DNA from: Leptospira chreensis
GTDB taxonomy: Bacteria; Spirochaetota; Leptospiria; Leptospirales; Leptospiraceae
Reading direction: 5' to 3'
Assembly: GCF_016919165.1 (NCBI RefSeq)
Contig: NZ_JAFFPS010000071.1
Coordinates: forward strand, 310,001 to 374,000
DNA length: 64,000 nucleotides
How positions within the stretch are numbered: position 1 is the stretch's first letter; each line of letters opens with the position of its first letter. The notes below the pieces were generated by a model, which saw nothing but the letters and a program-made list of their open reading frames with translations, did not search any database and had not been told where the DNA came from. Of this stretch, positions 43,423 through 51,570 are shown piece by piece. The position numbers were made by a program, and so were the translations under genes.

Positions 43423-45938
43423 TAGAAGTGTACCTCCATACCTACGTTGAAGAAAGGAATGACTGTTCCTCCCGGAAGTTCTAAGGTTCCGAAGGTATCA
43501 TTTTGTCTAGGGTTTGTCGCTGAGAACGGTCTTGAGTTATCATAATCATAACCATTTTTATTTTTTCTCATGTAAACGTTTACGATTTCTAAATACCAGT
43601 TTATAAAACCCCAGGAATAGTTTTCAAAGATATCAAATCGAATATCAAATCTATGAAAGTCAGTTCCGCGTTTCACATATCCATACTGGGGTGAATTAGG
43701 GTTATTCGAATACTGTGGGTTCCAATAGGTAAGTCCATTGAGTGGATTCGAAAATCTACCACCATCGTCACCAACCACTGGTCTTGAAGGAACCGATGTT
43801 AAATAACTCCATCGACCACCAATTTGAAAACCTTCACTCATTCTCCAACCATAAATAAAGTTGGCAACATGAGTTCTGTCCCATGGAGCTAATTGTTCTT
43901 TTGAGTTTGGAAAGTAAGCCGCAAGGATTTTTCTTTCAATCCCGCCAACTTGCGAATTGTCACCTTCATAAACTTGGTATAAATTTGTGTTTTGAAAGGA
44001 CTGTGACCAAGTATAAGAGATCCAACCAAACCAATCTCTAGTACCTGGGCGCGCATTTTTACGAATCAAAAGTTCGTATCCATGGGACCAACCAGATGCT
44101 CTGTTTGAATAGTTTAGCGGACGATTGGCGACGATGGGTTGAGTTAACCATTGTCCTTTGTCCGGATTCATACCAACAGGAGAGGAAATATATGGATCAT
44201 CAATGATAGTATCGGTGAACTGGTTTTTGAATACTTCTACTTTTACTTGCCACACTTGATCAATCTTTTGATCAATACCGGCACTGACTTTTCTTGCTCT
44301 TTCGAATCGTAAATCAGGGTTTCCTGTTTCCGCATTAAAATTAGTAGTTAAAGGAAATCTAGATACATCTCCACCACTTCCATAGATTGTCATCCCTTTT
44401 CCAACTTCTGGAAACGTATAGGAAGCTGTGGCTCTCGGTGTTAAGGCACCATTACCAGTGACTTGAACATAATCATAACGTGCACCTGGTTCGAATAGAA
44501 AGTTTCCAAATTTAAAATGGAGTGTCGTATATGCATTGTAATATGGGGTATTTCCTTGGATACTAAGGGGCCGACCAACGAAATCAGGACTTGCCGAGTT
44601 GTAAGGGTTAGGTGATGGATTGGTGGGATCACGTAAGGCAACCTCTGTTCCATAATCTCTGAAGGAAAATTTTCTCACTTCTGTTCCAAAATCTACTTTT
44701 AGAAATTTTGTTGCTGTCCAATACGCATCCTGACGAACACCTACATAACTTCCTCTTTGGTATTGTTTTCCTTGGATACTTCCAAAACCAACATTATACT
44801 CACCGATAGGATCAAAGTTAATTAAAGTAACACGGTTTTGAAACTTATCACCTGGAATCCAACTGTATCGAAGGGCTGTTGTTCGAAAACTTTGTCCGAA
44901 ACTTGCTTTCGCACCGCTTAAAAGTGCCAATGGTGAAGCTGTAGGGTCATTTGCAGGTTTATTGGGAACGTCGATGGCAAAGTTATCTTGAGCCGATAGG
45001 TTATAAAAAGAGATTTGGTGTTCTGGCGTAAAGTTATGAACGTATTTAATCTGTGAATCGTTATAACGCGGAAGTCTGATCCCTTCTGGCAAAAGTCCTG
45101 TGGCACCCAAAGATTTATCCAAATAACCAAGTTTCCCGGCGATGGCGAGATAACCTTTCCCTCCGGAAGTAGGTGTCGCAGCATAAGCTGTTGTGTTCCA
45201 TAAGGAAACTTGAAAGGCACCTTTAGTTTTTTGAATTGAGTCTACTGTCTCAATTTCAATCACACCACCAGTCGCATTATTAAAGTTAGCAGGGTATGCG
45301 CCGGAGTATAAATCAATGGATTTGATTAAATCATTATGAATGACAGAAGTTAATCCATCTAAGTGGAATGGATAAAGAATTGGAAGGTCATCGTAAAGAT
45401 ACGTGTTCGCATTGGGATTGGCACCGCGTACGATAATACCATTGGCACCACCACCAAATCCAATATTGGGAATGACTCCAGGAAGTGTTTCCAAGGCACG
45501 AAGAGCTTCTCCAAAAGTACCCGGCATCCTTTTGATTTCTTCATAACGAACTTTAGTTCTTGAAGCTACCGTTTTTTCCCGCTCTCCTTCTACGACAATA
45601 CCTGTCTTTGGAGCACTTGCTTTTTTTTCGGTATAGATGGTTCTTGATTCATCTTCAGAGCCAACAGAAATTTTAATTTCCTGGATTCCTGAATCACGTA
45701 ACAAACGCAAGGTGTAATCACCCGGCGATGGAAAATCGAGAGTTATATTTCCTTCCGCATCAGTTTGTGCAAATTTTTTCGTTTCAAAAACCAATACAGA
45801 TAAATTCTTTTCTGCAATTTCCTTTTTTGGATTAATCAATTTGGCACGGATACTCACAGCAAGGAGTGGGGATCCAAAACTAAAGAGAAAAATCCCGACT
45901 AAAATACGATTATTTAATTTGAATTTTGCTGATTTCAT
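43422..45938 (-). CDS. TonB-dependent outer-membrane receptor
   Basis: An 838-residue receptor. After the signal peptide ('ILVGIFLFSFGSPLLAVS') comes a carboxypeptidase-regulatory-like domain (about 30-105) and then the plug ('TFGEALRALETLPGV', 'GIIVRGANPNANTYLYDDLP', 'LYSGAYPANFNNATGGVIEI'). The remaining 600 residues are the barrel, ending in 'FFNVGMEVHF' with terminal F. The substrate is not apparent: no riboswitch or Fur-type palindrome was seen before the operon. It shares the operon with four small lipoproteins and ExbB, ExbD, TonB. Confidence 0.92.
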   Translation of the reverse strand: MKSAKFKLNNRILVGIFLFSFGSPLLAVSIRAKLINPKKEIAEKNLSVLVFETKKFAQTDAEGNITLDFPSPGDYTLRLLRDSGIQEIKISVGSEDESRTIYTEKKASAPKTGIVVEGEREKTVASRTKVRYEEIKRMPGTFGEALRALETLPGVIPNIGFGGGANGIIVRGANPNANTYLYDDLPILYPFHLDGLTSVIHNDLIKSIDLYSGAYPANFNNATGGVIEIETVDSIQKTKGAFQVSLWNTTAYAATPTSGGKGYLAIAGKLGYLDKSLGATGLLPEGIRLPRYNDSQIKYVHNFTPEHQISFYNLSAQDNFAIDVPNKPANDPTASPLALLSGAKASFGQSFRTTALRYSWIPGDKFQNRVTLINFDPIGEYNVGFGSIQGKQYQRGSYVGVRQDAYWTATKFLKVDFGTEVRKFSFRDYGTEVALRDPTNPSPNPYNSASPDFVGRPLSIQGNTPYYNAYTTLHFKFGNFLFEPGARYDYVQVTGNGALTPRATASYTFPEVGKGMTIYGSGGDVSRFPLTTNFNAETGNPDLRFERARKVSAGIDQKIDQVWQVKVEVFKNQFTDTIIDDPYISSPVGMNPDKGQWLTQPIVANRPLNYSNRASGWSHGYELLIRKNARPGTRDWFGWISYTWSQSFQNTNLYQVYEGDNSQVGGIERKILAAYFPNSKEQLAPWDRTHVANFIYGWRMSEGFQIGGRWSYLTSVPSRPVVGDDGGRFSNPLNGLTYWNPQYSNNPNSPQYGYVKRGTDFHRFDIRFDIFENYSWGFINWYLEIVNVYMRKNKNGYDYDNSRPFSATNPRQNDTFGTLELPGGTVIPFFNVGMEVHF

Positions 45939-46251
45939 TGAAGTTTAAATACCAAGGGATATCTCCCGTTTCTTGTTCGAGGTAAATGAGGGTGCAAGGT
46001 AGGGGATATCCAAGAAACGGACATTCCGTACGGGTGATCGAGATTGTACACAAATCCAAATTTCTTTTAATTGGTTTATTTACGATGACTAGCGGTGGAT
46101 TGGGAATAGGATTCCCACATTTTTCCGAAGCAAATTTAGCAGCAGCATATACTTGGCTTTGTGCATCACTAGTGTCTACACGATCCACTGAGGGTCCACA
46201 ATGGATGATAGATCCAAGAGCAATTAAAAAGGTAATTGTCCCGATTTTCAT
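45910..46251 (-). CDS. Small hypothetical lipoprotein of the TonB operon
   Basis: A 113-residue protein with a lipobox 'LGSIIHC' (Cys18) and a mature domain with four cysteines in the second half. Its ATG overlaps the previous stop as ATGA (46248-46251) and its end overlaps the start of the receptor gene by 29 bp, so the two are strongly coupled. Function not recognised. Confidence 0.72.
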   Translation of the reverse strand: MKIGTITFLIALGSIIHCGPSVDRVDTSDAQSQVYAAAKFASEKCGNPIPNPPLVIVNKPIKRNLDLCTISITRTECPFLGYPLPCTLIYLEQETGDIPWYLNFNEISKIQIK

Positions 46252-46664
46252 TTGGTACCTTTTGCCCCTGTCCCTGTTCCAGTGGTTGTGATGTCCGTTA
46301 CTTCTGGTTGACCCACTACATCAGCGGTTACATTGACTGCAGTCACCAAACCAAGAGGGAAATAAGCTTTATCCTCTCTTTGGATTTTGATATTGATTAG
46401 AGTTTTTCCTGTAGGATATTTTTCTAAAATTTGACTCATCGCTAATTCTACATTAGGTGCCTTTGTCACAGGAAACATTCCTAAGAGATAAAAAGCGGAA
46501 TCTTGCCCTTTTCCTTTCCCGAGAATTTTATAATCGGTGGAACGTACAACTGTAGCTGAATCATACAAATAGATCTCTTTGGAGACATGAGAGCCAATAC
46601 ATCCCATAAGCATAATGGAAGCTGAGAAGAAACTTATAAAGATTTTGAGAATAGAAGTTATCAT
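46248..46664 (-). CDS. Small lipoprotein of the TonB operon
   Basis: A 138-residue protein with a lipobox-like 'SIMLMGC' (Cys22). The central part 'FYLLGMFPVTKAPNVELAMS' with 'KTLINIKIQRED' resembles short spirochaete lipoproteins of unknown role that share a G-x-F-P motif. The C-terminus is a TTTGTGTG-type low-complexity tail. It is eight bases after the preceding lipoprotein gene. Confidence 0.72.
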   Translation of the reverse strand: MITSILKIFISFFSASIMLMGCIGSHVSKEIYLYDSATVVRSTDYKILGKGKGQDSAFYLLGMFPVTKAPNVELAMSQILEKYPTGKTLINIKIQREDKAYFPLGLVTAVNVTADVVGQPEVTDITTTGTGTGAKGTK

Positions 46665-46672
46665 TGGTAATA

Positions 46673-47047
46673 TTATTTTTTGGTTTTAGTCGTTGTTGCA
46701 GATGATGAAAATCGAACCAAATCACCTTTGATAGTGAATCTGTATCTTGTGATAGGTCCAAAGATGGATTTGTCATTCCAGTAACGAATATTAACGAGTG
46801 CGTCCCCAGAATCCTCCTCCATAACTTTTTCGTATAAGTCGCCGACAGGTGGTTCTGTAAACGGAAGGCCAAAGATAATGAAGTCAAGTGCATACCAAGT
46901 AAAGGTTTTTTCTACGGTTTTTACAGTTTCGTAAGGAGTGTTTGGTATTGGTTTGTTGCTAGTCGCAAGTCCTACGGAAGAAGAGGCACAATTCACTAAA
47001 CCTAAAGACAAAATAAAGATACTGGCAGCGGTAATAAGATGTTTCAT
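46673..47047 (-). CDS. First lipoprotein of the TonB operon
   Basis: Start set at ATG 47045-47047, which has GGAG upstream and gives a lipoprotein signal ('FILSLGLVNC', Cys20); a longer frame begins at 47095. The 124-residue protein has 'GLPFTEPPVGDLYEKVM' and 'DALVNIRYWNDKSIFGP', related in style to the next lipoprotein (G-x-P-F/V, ALVNIR versus TLINIK), so the two may be paralogues. It is the first gene after the regulatory gap and heads the operon. Confidence 0.72.
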   Translation of the reverse strand: MKHLITAASIFILSLGLVNCASSSVGLATSNKPIPNTPYETVKTVEKTFTWYALDFIIFGLPFTEPPVGDLYEKVMEEDSGDALVNIRYWNDKSIFGPITRYRFTIKGDLVRFSSSATTTKTKK

Positions 47048-47131
47048 AAAAAGACTCCGTTCGTATCCAAATCGCATTTCTTTGGCTTTGGTCAACGGAA
47101 TAATTATACTAACGGTGATTAACTACTTAAC

Positions 47132-47157
47132 TCGGAATGAACGCTACATATTCCGGA
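47132..47157. promoter_or_regulatory. Imperfect inverted repeat before the TonB operon
   Basis: TCGGAAT (47132-47138) and ATTCCG (47150-47155) plus GAG form an imperfect inverted repeat with an 11-base spacer in the 126-bp region between the LytTR gene and the first lipoprotein gene. Further along the minus strand are three CGTT-containing elements that might be a LytTR-type direct repeat, but the spacings (30 and 17) do not fit the usual 21 bp. Tentative. Confidence 0.3.
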
Positions 47158-47173
47158 GTGAAATCAGAATGGG

Positions 47174-47911
47174 TTACAGTTTGAGCGCTTCTTTTAAATT
47201 TTGAGCAAAGGAACGGCCAACGGGAAGAGTGGTTTCGTCCTCGTTTTTTAGTTGGATGGTGTAAGACCCACCCTTATCATATCGGAGACTTGTCACAAAA
47301 TCCAGATTTACTAAGAATCCTTTGTGGATGCGAATGAACTGTGTGGAAGGTAACTTTTCTTCAATTTCTTTCAGTAGTTTTGAAGTTTCGTAATCTTTTT
47401 GGGAAGTATGTATCACACAACTTTTGTTATTTGCAGAAATGAAGTGAATGTCTTGAAACGGTAATAAAAATACTGCCGAATCGGACTGAATTTTGAGATG
47501 AGTTTGTTTTTCTTGTGCCGGTGGAGTTATTTGTTTCGATTCTTGTAAAAACCGTAAGGCCTTATCTACAGACTTTCGAAATCGTTCAAAGGAAAAGGGT
47601 TTGAGTAAATAATCCGTTGCATCCAAATCAAAAGCTTCTACGGCATGTTCACTGTAGGCAGTGGTAATGATAAAAAATGTGGATTTGTTGTGTTCCTTTC
47701 GTAAGATATCCATTCCATTCACAGCAGGAAGGTTGATATCCATAAAAACTAAGTCAAATTTTTTCTCTTGTAAAAGGTTTAAAGCTTTGTCCCCACTTTC
47801 TGCGATGCCTGCCAGTTTTAATTCGGAACAGTTCATGATATAGTCCATCATGAGCATCCTGGCAGGATATTCATCTTCAATGATTAATACTGAATAGGTG
47901 GAAGAATCCAT
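47174..47911 (-). CDS. LytTR-family response regulator
   Basis: A 245-residue regulator. The receiver has E12, D13 and the phospho-acceptor D58 in 'LVFMDINLPAVNG', and the K in 'YLLKPFSFERF'. Residues about 145-243 are a LytTR DNA-binding domain ('VFLLPFQDIHFISANNKSCV', 'FIRIHKGFLVNLDFVTSLRY', 'LPVGRSFAQNLKEAL'). It starts 9 bp after the phosphatase gene and lies directly before the TonB operon. The LytS-type kinase at the other end of the operon is the natural partner, though the pair is split by eight genes. Confidence 0.92.
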   Translation of the reverse strand: MDSSTYSVLIIEDEYPARMLMMDYIMNCSELKLAGIAESGDKALNLLQEKKFDLVFMDINLPAVNGMDILRKEHNKSTFFIITTAYSEHAVEAFDLDATDYLLKPFSFERFRKSVDKALRFLQESKQITPPAQEKQTHLKIQSDSAVFLLPFQDIHFISANNKSCVIHTSQKDYETSKLLKEIEEKLPSTQFIRIHKGFLVNLDFVTSLRYDKGGSYTIQLKNEDETTLPVGRSFAQNLKEALKL

Positions 47912-47920
47912 GAATTTAAT

Positions 47921-49846
47921 TTATGTTACATCAATAAAGAAAAAAGTGACATCGTCTTTCAGTTCCTCTTCCGAAAATTTTGAAATTTGAACTATGATTT
48001 CCTGGGACAATGATTTTATATCCTTGTCTTTTCCTCTCTCCAGTAGATCAAGTATTTTGCTTTCACCAAACAATTTATTTTCGGCACGAGCTTCTGTCAC
48101 ACCATCGGTGAAAAAAAAGTAACGATCGCCGGCTTCCATTTTGTGGGTCCATTCACTATACGTGAAGGATTCTTTCCAACCAATGATGGGACCCTTTACT
48201 TGCATAAGTTCGAACTTGGCTTTGATCCGATTGTAAATGAGTGGATTTGGATGGCCCGCAGTCGAGAAGGTGATTGTTTTTTCCTTTGTATCAAGGAGTG
48301 CGCAACAGGCTGTGATAAAATACCGACTCACAAGAGAAGTAAGAGCTCGGTTCATATGTTCGAGTACGTCTTTCGGTGAGTTGATACTTTTTGTAGACTC
48401 TCTAAATTGTACTTTTACCATTGATGATATAAAGGCTGCGGGAACTCCATGTCCTGCAACATCAGCAATTAACAAAAGCAGACGGTTGTTGTCTAACTCC
48501 ACCCAATCATACAAATCTCCACCTACTTGTTTCATTGGTAAATAAGTTGTATGAATTCGGATTCCTAATGTATTCGGGTGTTCTTTGGGTAGAAGGTAAC
48601 TTTGAAGTTGGGATGCAAAAAATAAATCTTGTTCTAAGTCTTGATTTTTTTCTCGAAGTTCAATGGTCCTTTCGTGAACACGAATTTCCAAATCTTTAGT
48701 TAATACAGAAAGTTCTTTTTCGTTTTTTGCATGTCGATAGGAGATAGCAACCCCAGAGAGGATCATTAGAATTAAAAAACCATACTGCGTTAAGTAGATA
48801 TTTTTTCCTGAGGTAACATCAATCATGATGTCGATCGTAGCACCTATGCAGATACAAATAAATCCCACTGCTAAAAAATAAGCTTCGGCCTTTTTTTCTT
48901 TTGCTGCTCGAACCACTCCTCGGATGATAAAATACACAACCACTATCAAAGAGAATTCCCAAATTCGTAGAAGTAAGATTCTCGTTGGAATTTGAATATC
49001 CCAAGTTTGCATAAAAGCGATACAGAGTAGGAAAAAAACAAGCAACCTTTCTTTCAGATGAAACTTATTTTGGAACAAGGAATAACTAAATAGAAAAATC
49101 GAAATAGGAAGAAGAGTTTGTGATGTAAAAAATACTTTTAACCAAAAGAAAAAAGAAAAGTTGGTATAGGTATAACTAATATTTAAGAGCGGTAATCTCC
49201 ACATAACAAAAATTAACGTGGATAATAAAAGATAAAAATTTGCTTTTGCCTGTCTTTTTAATATTATTGAAAAAATTTGGTAAGCCCCAATTCCAAAAAA
49301 CAACATGATGAAACAGAAATCTCGTCCATCTTCGTTGATAATAAATTCTTGTAAGTGGTCATAGTTTCCCATCACGGGAATCTTTCTAAAAATTCCGCCT
49401 TGAAAGGTTTGGTTCCGAAAGTGAATTTCTAATTCGAGTTCGTTGACATCGTTCGCTTTGAGTACAGAACTTGGAATAAAGTACAAACGTTTGTAATACC
49501 AATTGGGTAAATACAATCCTTCTTTTGAGATACCACCAGTACTCCCTAACAAAATTCCATTGATAAAAAGTTTGTCGACTTCTTGGACACGGTCTAAGTA
49601 GATACCCAGGGGTTTGTTGTCTGGCTCGTAATAAAAGCTAGTTTTGTAAGATCCGTGAACCGGTGGGTTCATTCCTTGTAAGGAGAGGCCTTTGCCGACT
49701 TGGATGGGTTTTGTTTCCCCTTGGGACGTAAATGTCCAGCCCTCGGACAAAGTCGTTAGGTACTTAGAACTTACTTTGAGTGGTTCCGAGGAAAGCGAAA
49801 ATACCGCAGTAAGTAAAAAGGGGAAAATAAATGAGAGAAATCTCAT
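47921..49846 (-). CDS. 7TMR-DISM SpoIIE-type PP2C phosphatase
   Basis: A 641-residue protein with a signal-like N-terminus, a DISM-type periplasmic domain (about 25-180), seven helices (about 185-375), a coiled coil (about 380-415) and a PP2C domain ('YLPMKQVGGDLYDWVELD', 'LLIADVAGHGVPAAFISSMV', 'YFFFTDGVTEARAENKL', 'KDDVTFFFIDV'). The metal-binding aspartates are present. It should dephosphorylate a STAS partner in response to a ligand, but no STAS gene is near, so the partner is elsewhere. It is cotranscribed with the LytTR regulator. Confidence 0.9.
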   Translation of the reverse strand: MRFLSFIFPFLLTAVFSLSSEPLKVSSKYLTTLSEGWTFTSQGETKPIQVGKGLSLQGMNPPVHGSYKTSFYYEPDNKPLGIYLDRVQEVDKLFINGILLGSTGGISKEGLYLPNWYYKRLYFIPSSVLKANDVNELELEIHFRNQTFQGGIFRKIPVMGNYDHLQEFIINEDGRDFCFIMLFFGIGAYQIFSIILKRQAKANFYLLLSTLIFVMWRLPLLNISYTYTNFSFFFWLKVFFTSQTLLPISIFLFSYSLFQNKFHLKERLLVFFLLCIAFMQTWDIQIPTRILLLRIWEFSLIVVVYFIIRGVVRAAKEKKAEAYFLAVGFICICIGATIDIMIDVTSGKNIYLTQYGFLILMILSGVAISYRHAKNEKELSVLTKDLEIRVHERTIELREKNQDLEQDLFFASQLQSYLLPKEHPNTLGIRIHTTYLPMKQVGGDLYDWVELDNNRLLLLIADVAGHGVPAAFISSMVKVQFRESTKSINSPKDVLEHMNRALTSLVSRYFITACCALLDTKEKTITFSTAGHPNPLIYNRIKAKFELMQVKGPIIGWKESFTYSEWTHKMEAGDRYFFFTDGVTEARAENKLFGESKILDLLERGKDKDIKSLSQEIIVQISKFSEEELKDDVTFFFIDVT

Positions 49847-49938
49847 CGCTATCGGCTAAAGATAGTTGCGTACAGAGAGAATGCAAGTTGATTTTCCGTC
49901 TCTCATTCACTTTAGTTATTTTTTTGGAGAGTAAGTAG

Positions 49939-50856
49939 ATGACAATCACCCAACTTCGATATATCGTCGCTTTAGATCAGTTTAAGAGTTTTGCTAAAGC
50001 CGCCGAACATTGTTTAGTTGCTCAACCTACAATGAGTTTACAAATTCAAAAAGTAGAACAAGAGCTGGGTTTTGAATTGTTTGATCGGAAAAAAAATCCC
50101 GTCATTACCACCAAATTAGGGAAAGCGGTAGTCGATCAGGCTAAAAATACACTGAAAGAGGCCGACAAACTTTTTGAAATCGCAGGCCAGTGGAAGGACG
50201 AACCTGCGGGAAATATTTCCATTGGAATCATTCCGACAGTCAGTAATTATTTGATTCCTTCTGTTTACCAGAGTTTACAAACAGAGTTTTCTAAGGTGAA
50301 CTTTCGGATTTCGGAACTACCCACTCTTTCTATTTTGGAAAAATTGGAATCGGAAGAGATTGATTTGGGAATTCTTGCGACCCCGCTCAAAATTCCTAAT
50401 ATCGTAGAACATCCGCTCTACTATGAACCCTTTGTTGTTTACTATCCGAAAAATGCCAAAGAAAAATCCTCCTCGGTTTCCATGAAACATATTGAAAAGT
50501 ATCCTTTACTTGTGCTAGGTGAGGAACATTGTTTTCGCCATCAGTCCTTAAAAATCTGTAATCGGAACTCACTGGCAAAGATTGAAAGTGGAAGTGTGGA
50601 GACACTCAAAAGAATGGTGGATATGGGAATTGGTGTCACTCTCCTCCCTAAGTTGTCTGTGGAGAAATCCTCGGAACGAATTGTTCCTTTTGATTCTCCG
50701 GAACCGGCTCGGGAGATTAGTTTGGTTTATAAGAAGGGATTTTACAAAACCAAAATTCTAAAAAAACTCACAAGTTTGATCCTCAGTGTGATTCCAAGCG
50801 AATACCATTCCAAAGAAAAATTCAAAATCATTGGAGTGTCTTTAAACCAAGATTAG
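49939..50856 (+). CDS. oxyR: Peroxide-sensing LysR-family regulator OxyR
   Basis: A 305-residue LysR protein: winged helix 'FAKAAEHCLVAQPTMSLQIQ' at the N-terminus and a co-inducer domain. The redox pair is present as C198 and C207 in 'EEHCFRHQSLKIC', matching the nine-residue spacing of OxyR (C199/C208 in E. coli). On peroxide exposure these form a disulfide and OxyR activates transcription. It sits just before ahpC and ahpF on the same strand, the classic target genes. Confidence 0.92.
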   Translation: MTITQLRYIVALDQFKSFAKAAEHCLVAQPTMSLQIQKVEQELGFELFDRKKNPVITTKLGKAVVDQAKNTLKEADKLFEIAGQWKDEPAGNISIGIIPTVSNYLIPSVYQSLQTEFSKVNFRISELPTLSILEKLESEEIDLGILATPLKIPNIVEHPLYYEPFVVYYPKNAKEKSSSVSMKHIEKYPLLVLGEEHCFRHQSLKICNRNSLAKIESGSVETLKRMVDMGIGVTLLPKLSVEKSSERIVPFDSPEPAREISLVYKKGFYKTKILKKLTSLILSVIPSEYHSKEKFKIIGVSLNQD

Positions 50857-50876
50857 ACCAAATTTGGGCAATAGCT

Positions 50877-50914
50877 TTTGTAAATCTTGTCATTTATAGT
50901 ATTTATTTTACAAA
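50877..50914. promoter_or_regulatory. Inverted repeat in the ahpC promoter region
   Basis: TTTGTAAA (50877-50884) and TTTACAAA (50907-50914) are exact inverted copies 22 bp apart in the 106-bp oxyR-ahpC gap, with TCATTT/AAATGA nested inside. It may be part of an OxyR site or another dimer-binding site; the ATAG/CTAT pattern of the E. coli site was not found. Confidence 0.4.
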
Positions 50915-50962
50915 TGATCAAATTGGGAGTATATTCTTCTTAACATCAAAGGAGGATATTCA

Positions 50963-51526
50963 ATGTCCAATATCAACACTCAAATTCCTGACTTTACTAC
51001 GGAAGCCTTCCACAACGGCGCTTTCAAAAAAATTAGCAAAAAAGACGTTCTCGGAAAATGGTCCGTATTTGTTTTTTATCCTGCGGATTTTACTTTTGTT
51101 TGCCCTACAGAACTTGGCGATGTAGCAGATTATTATGAAGAACTCCAAAAACTAGGAGTGGAAGTGTATTCCGTTTCTACTGATACACATTTTGTTCACA
51201 AAGCTTGGCACGAAGCAAGTGAGACCATCAAAAAAATCAAATATCCAATGTTAGGTGATGCTTCTGGGAAGATCACTCGAGGATTTGGAATTATGATCGA
51301 AGAAGATGGTCAAGCACTTCGAGGAACCTTCGTAGTGAACCCAGAAGGTGTAATCAAAACGGCGGAGATCCATGACCTTGGAATTGGACGTTCTGCAGAA
51401 GAACTCGTTCGTAAAGTGCAAGCAGCACAATACGTAGCAAACAATGACGGCGAAGTTTGTCCTGCAAAATGGAAACCAGGTAATTCCACTTTGAAACCTG
51501 GTCTTGACTTGGTAGGAAAAATCTAA
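50963..51526 (+). CDS. ahpC: Alkyl hydroperoxide reductase subunit C (typical 2-Cys peroxiredoxin)
   Basis: A 187-residue peroxiredoxin. The peroxidatic cysteine is C47 ('FTFVCPTE') and the resolving cysteine is C166 ('EVCPAKW'), matching E. coli AhpC numbering closely. It reduces hydrogen peroxide and alkyl hydroperoxides and is regenerated by AhpF, encoded 44 bp downstream. A strong AAAGGAGG site precedes the start. A 9-bp stem-loop lies between the two genes. Confidence 0.97.
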   Translation: MSNINTQIPDFTTEAFHNGAFKKISKKDVLGKWSVFVFYPADFTFVCPTELGDVADYYEELQKLGVEVYSVSTDTHFVHKAWHEASETIKKIKYPMLGDASGKITRGFGIMIEEDGQALRGTFVVNPEGVIKTAEIHDLGIGRSAEELVRKVQAAQYVANNDGEVCPAKWKPGNSTLKPGLDLVGKI

Positions 51527-51532
51527 ACTAAA

Positions 51533-51556
51533 TTAGGCGGGGTGAAACCCGCCTAA
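51533..51556 (+). terminator. Hairpin between ahpC and ahpF
   Basis: TTAGGCGGG (51533-51541) and CCCGCCTAA (51548-51556) form a perfect GC-rich stem with a six-base loop. There is no T-run after it, so it is a partial terminator or mRNA-stabilising element that would give more AhpC than AhpF, as expected for their ratio in the cell. Confidence 0.6.
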
Positions 51557-51570
51557 ATCGGGAGGTTATT

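Noticed and set aside
47048..47173. LytTR direct-repeat binding site
   Set aside because: Three CGTT-containing elements are seen but their spacings do not match the usual 21-bp repeat. Kept only as a tentative note.
47921..49846. Adenylate or diguanylate cyclase reading for the DISM protein
   Set aside because: The C-terminal motifs are PP2C metal-binding aspartates, not GGDEF or cyclase residues.
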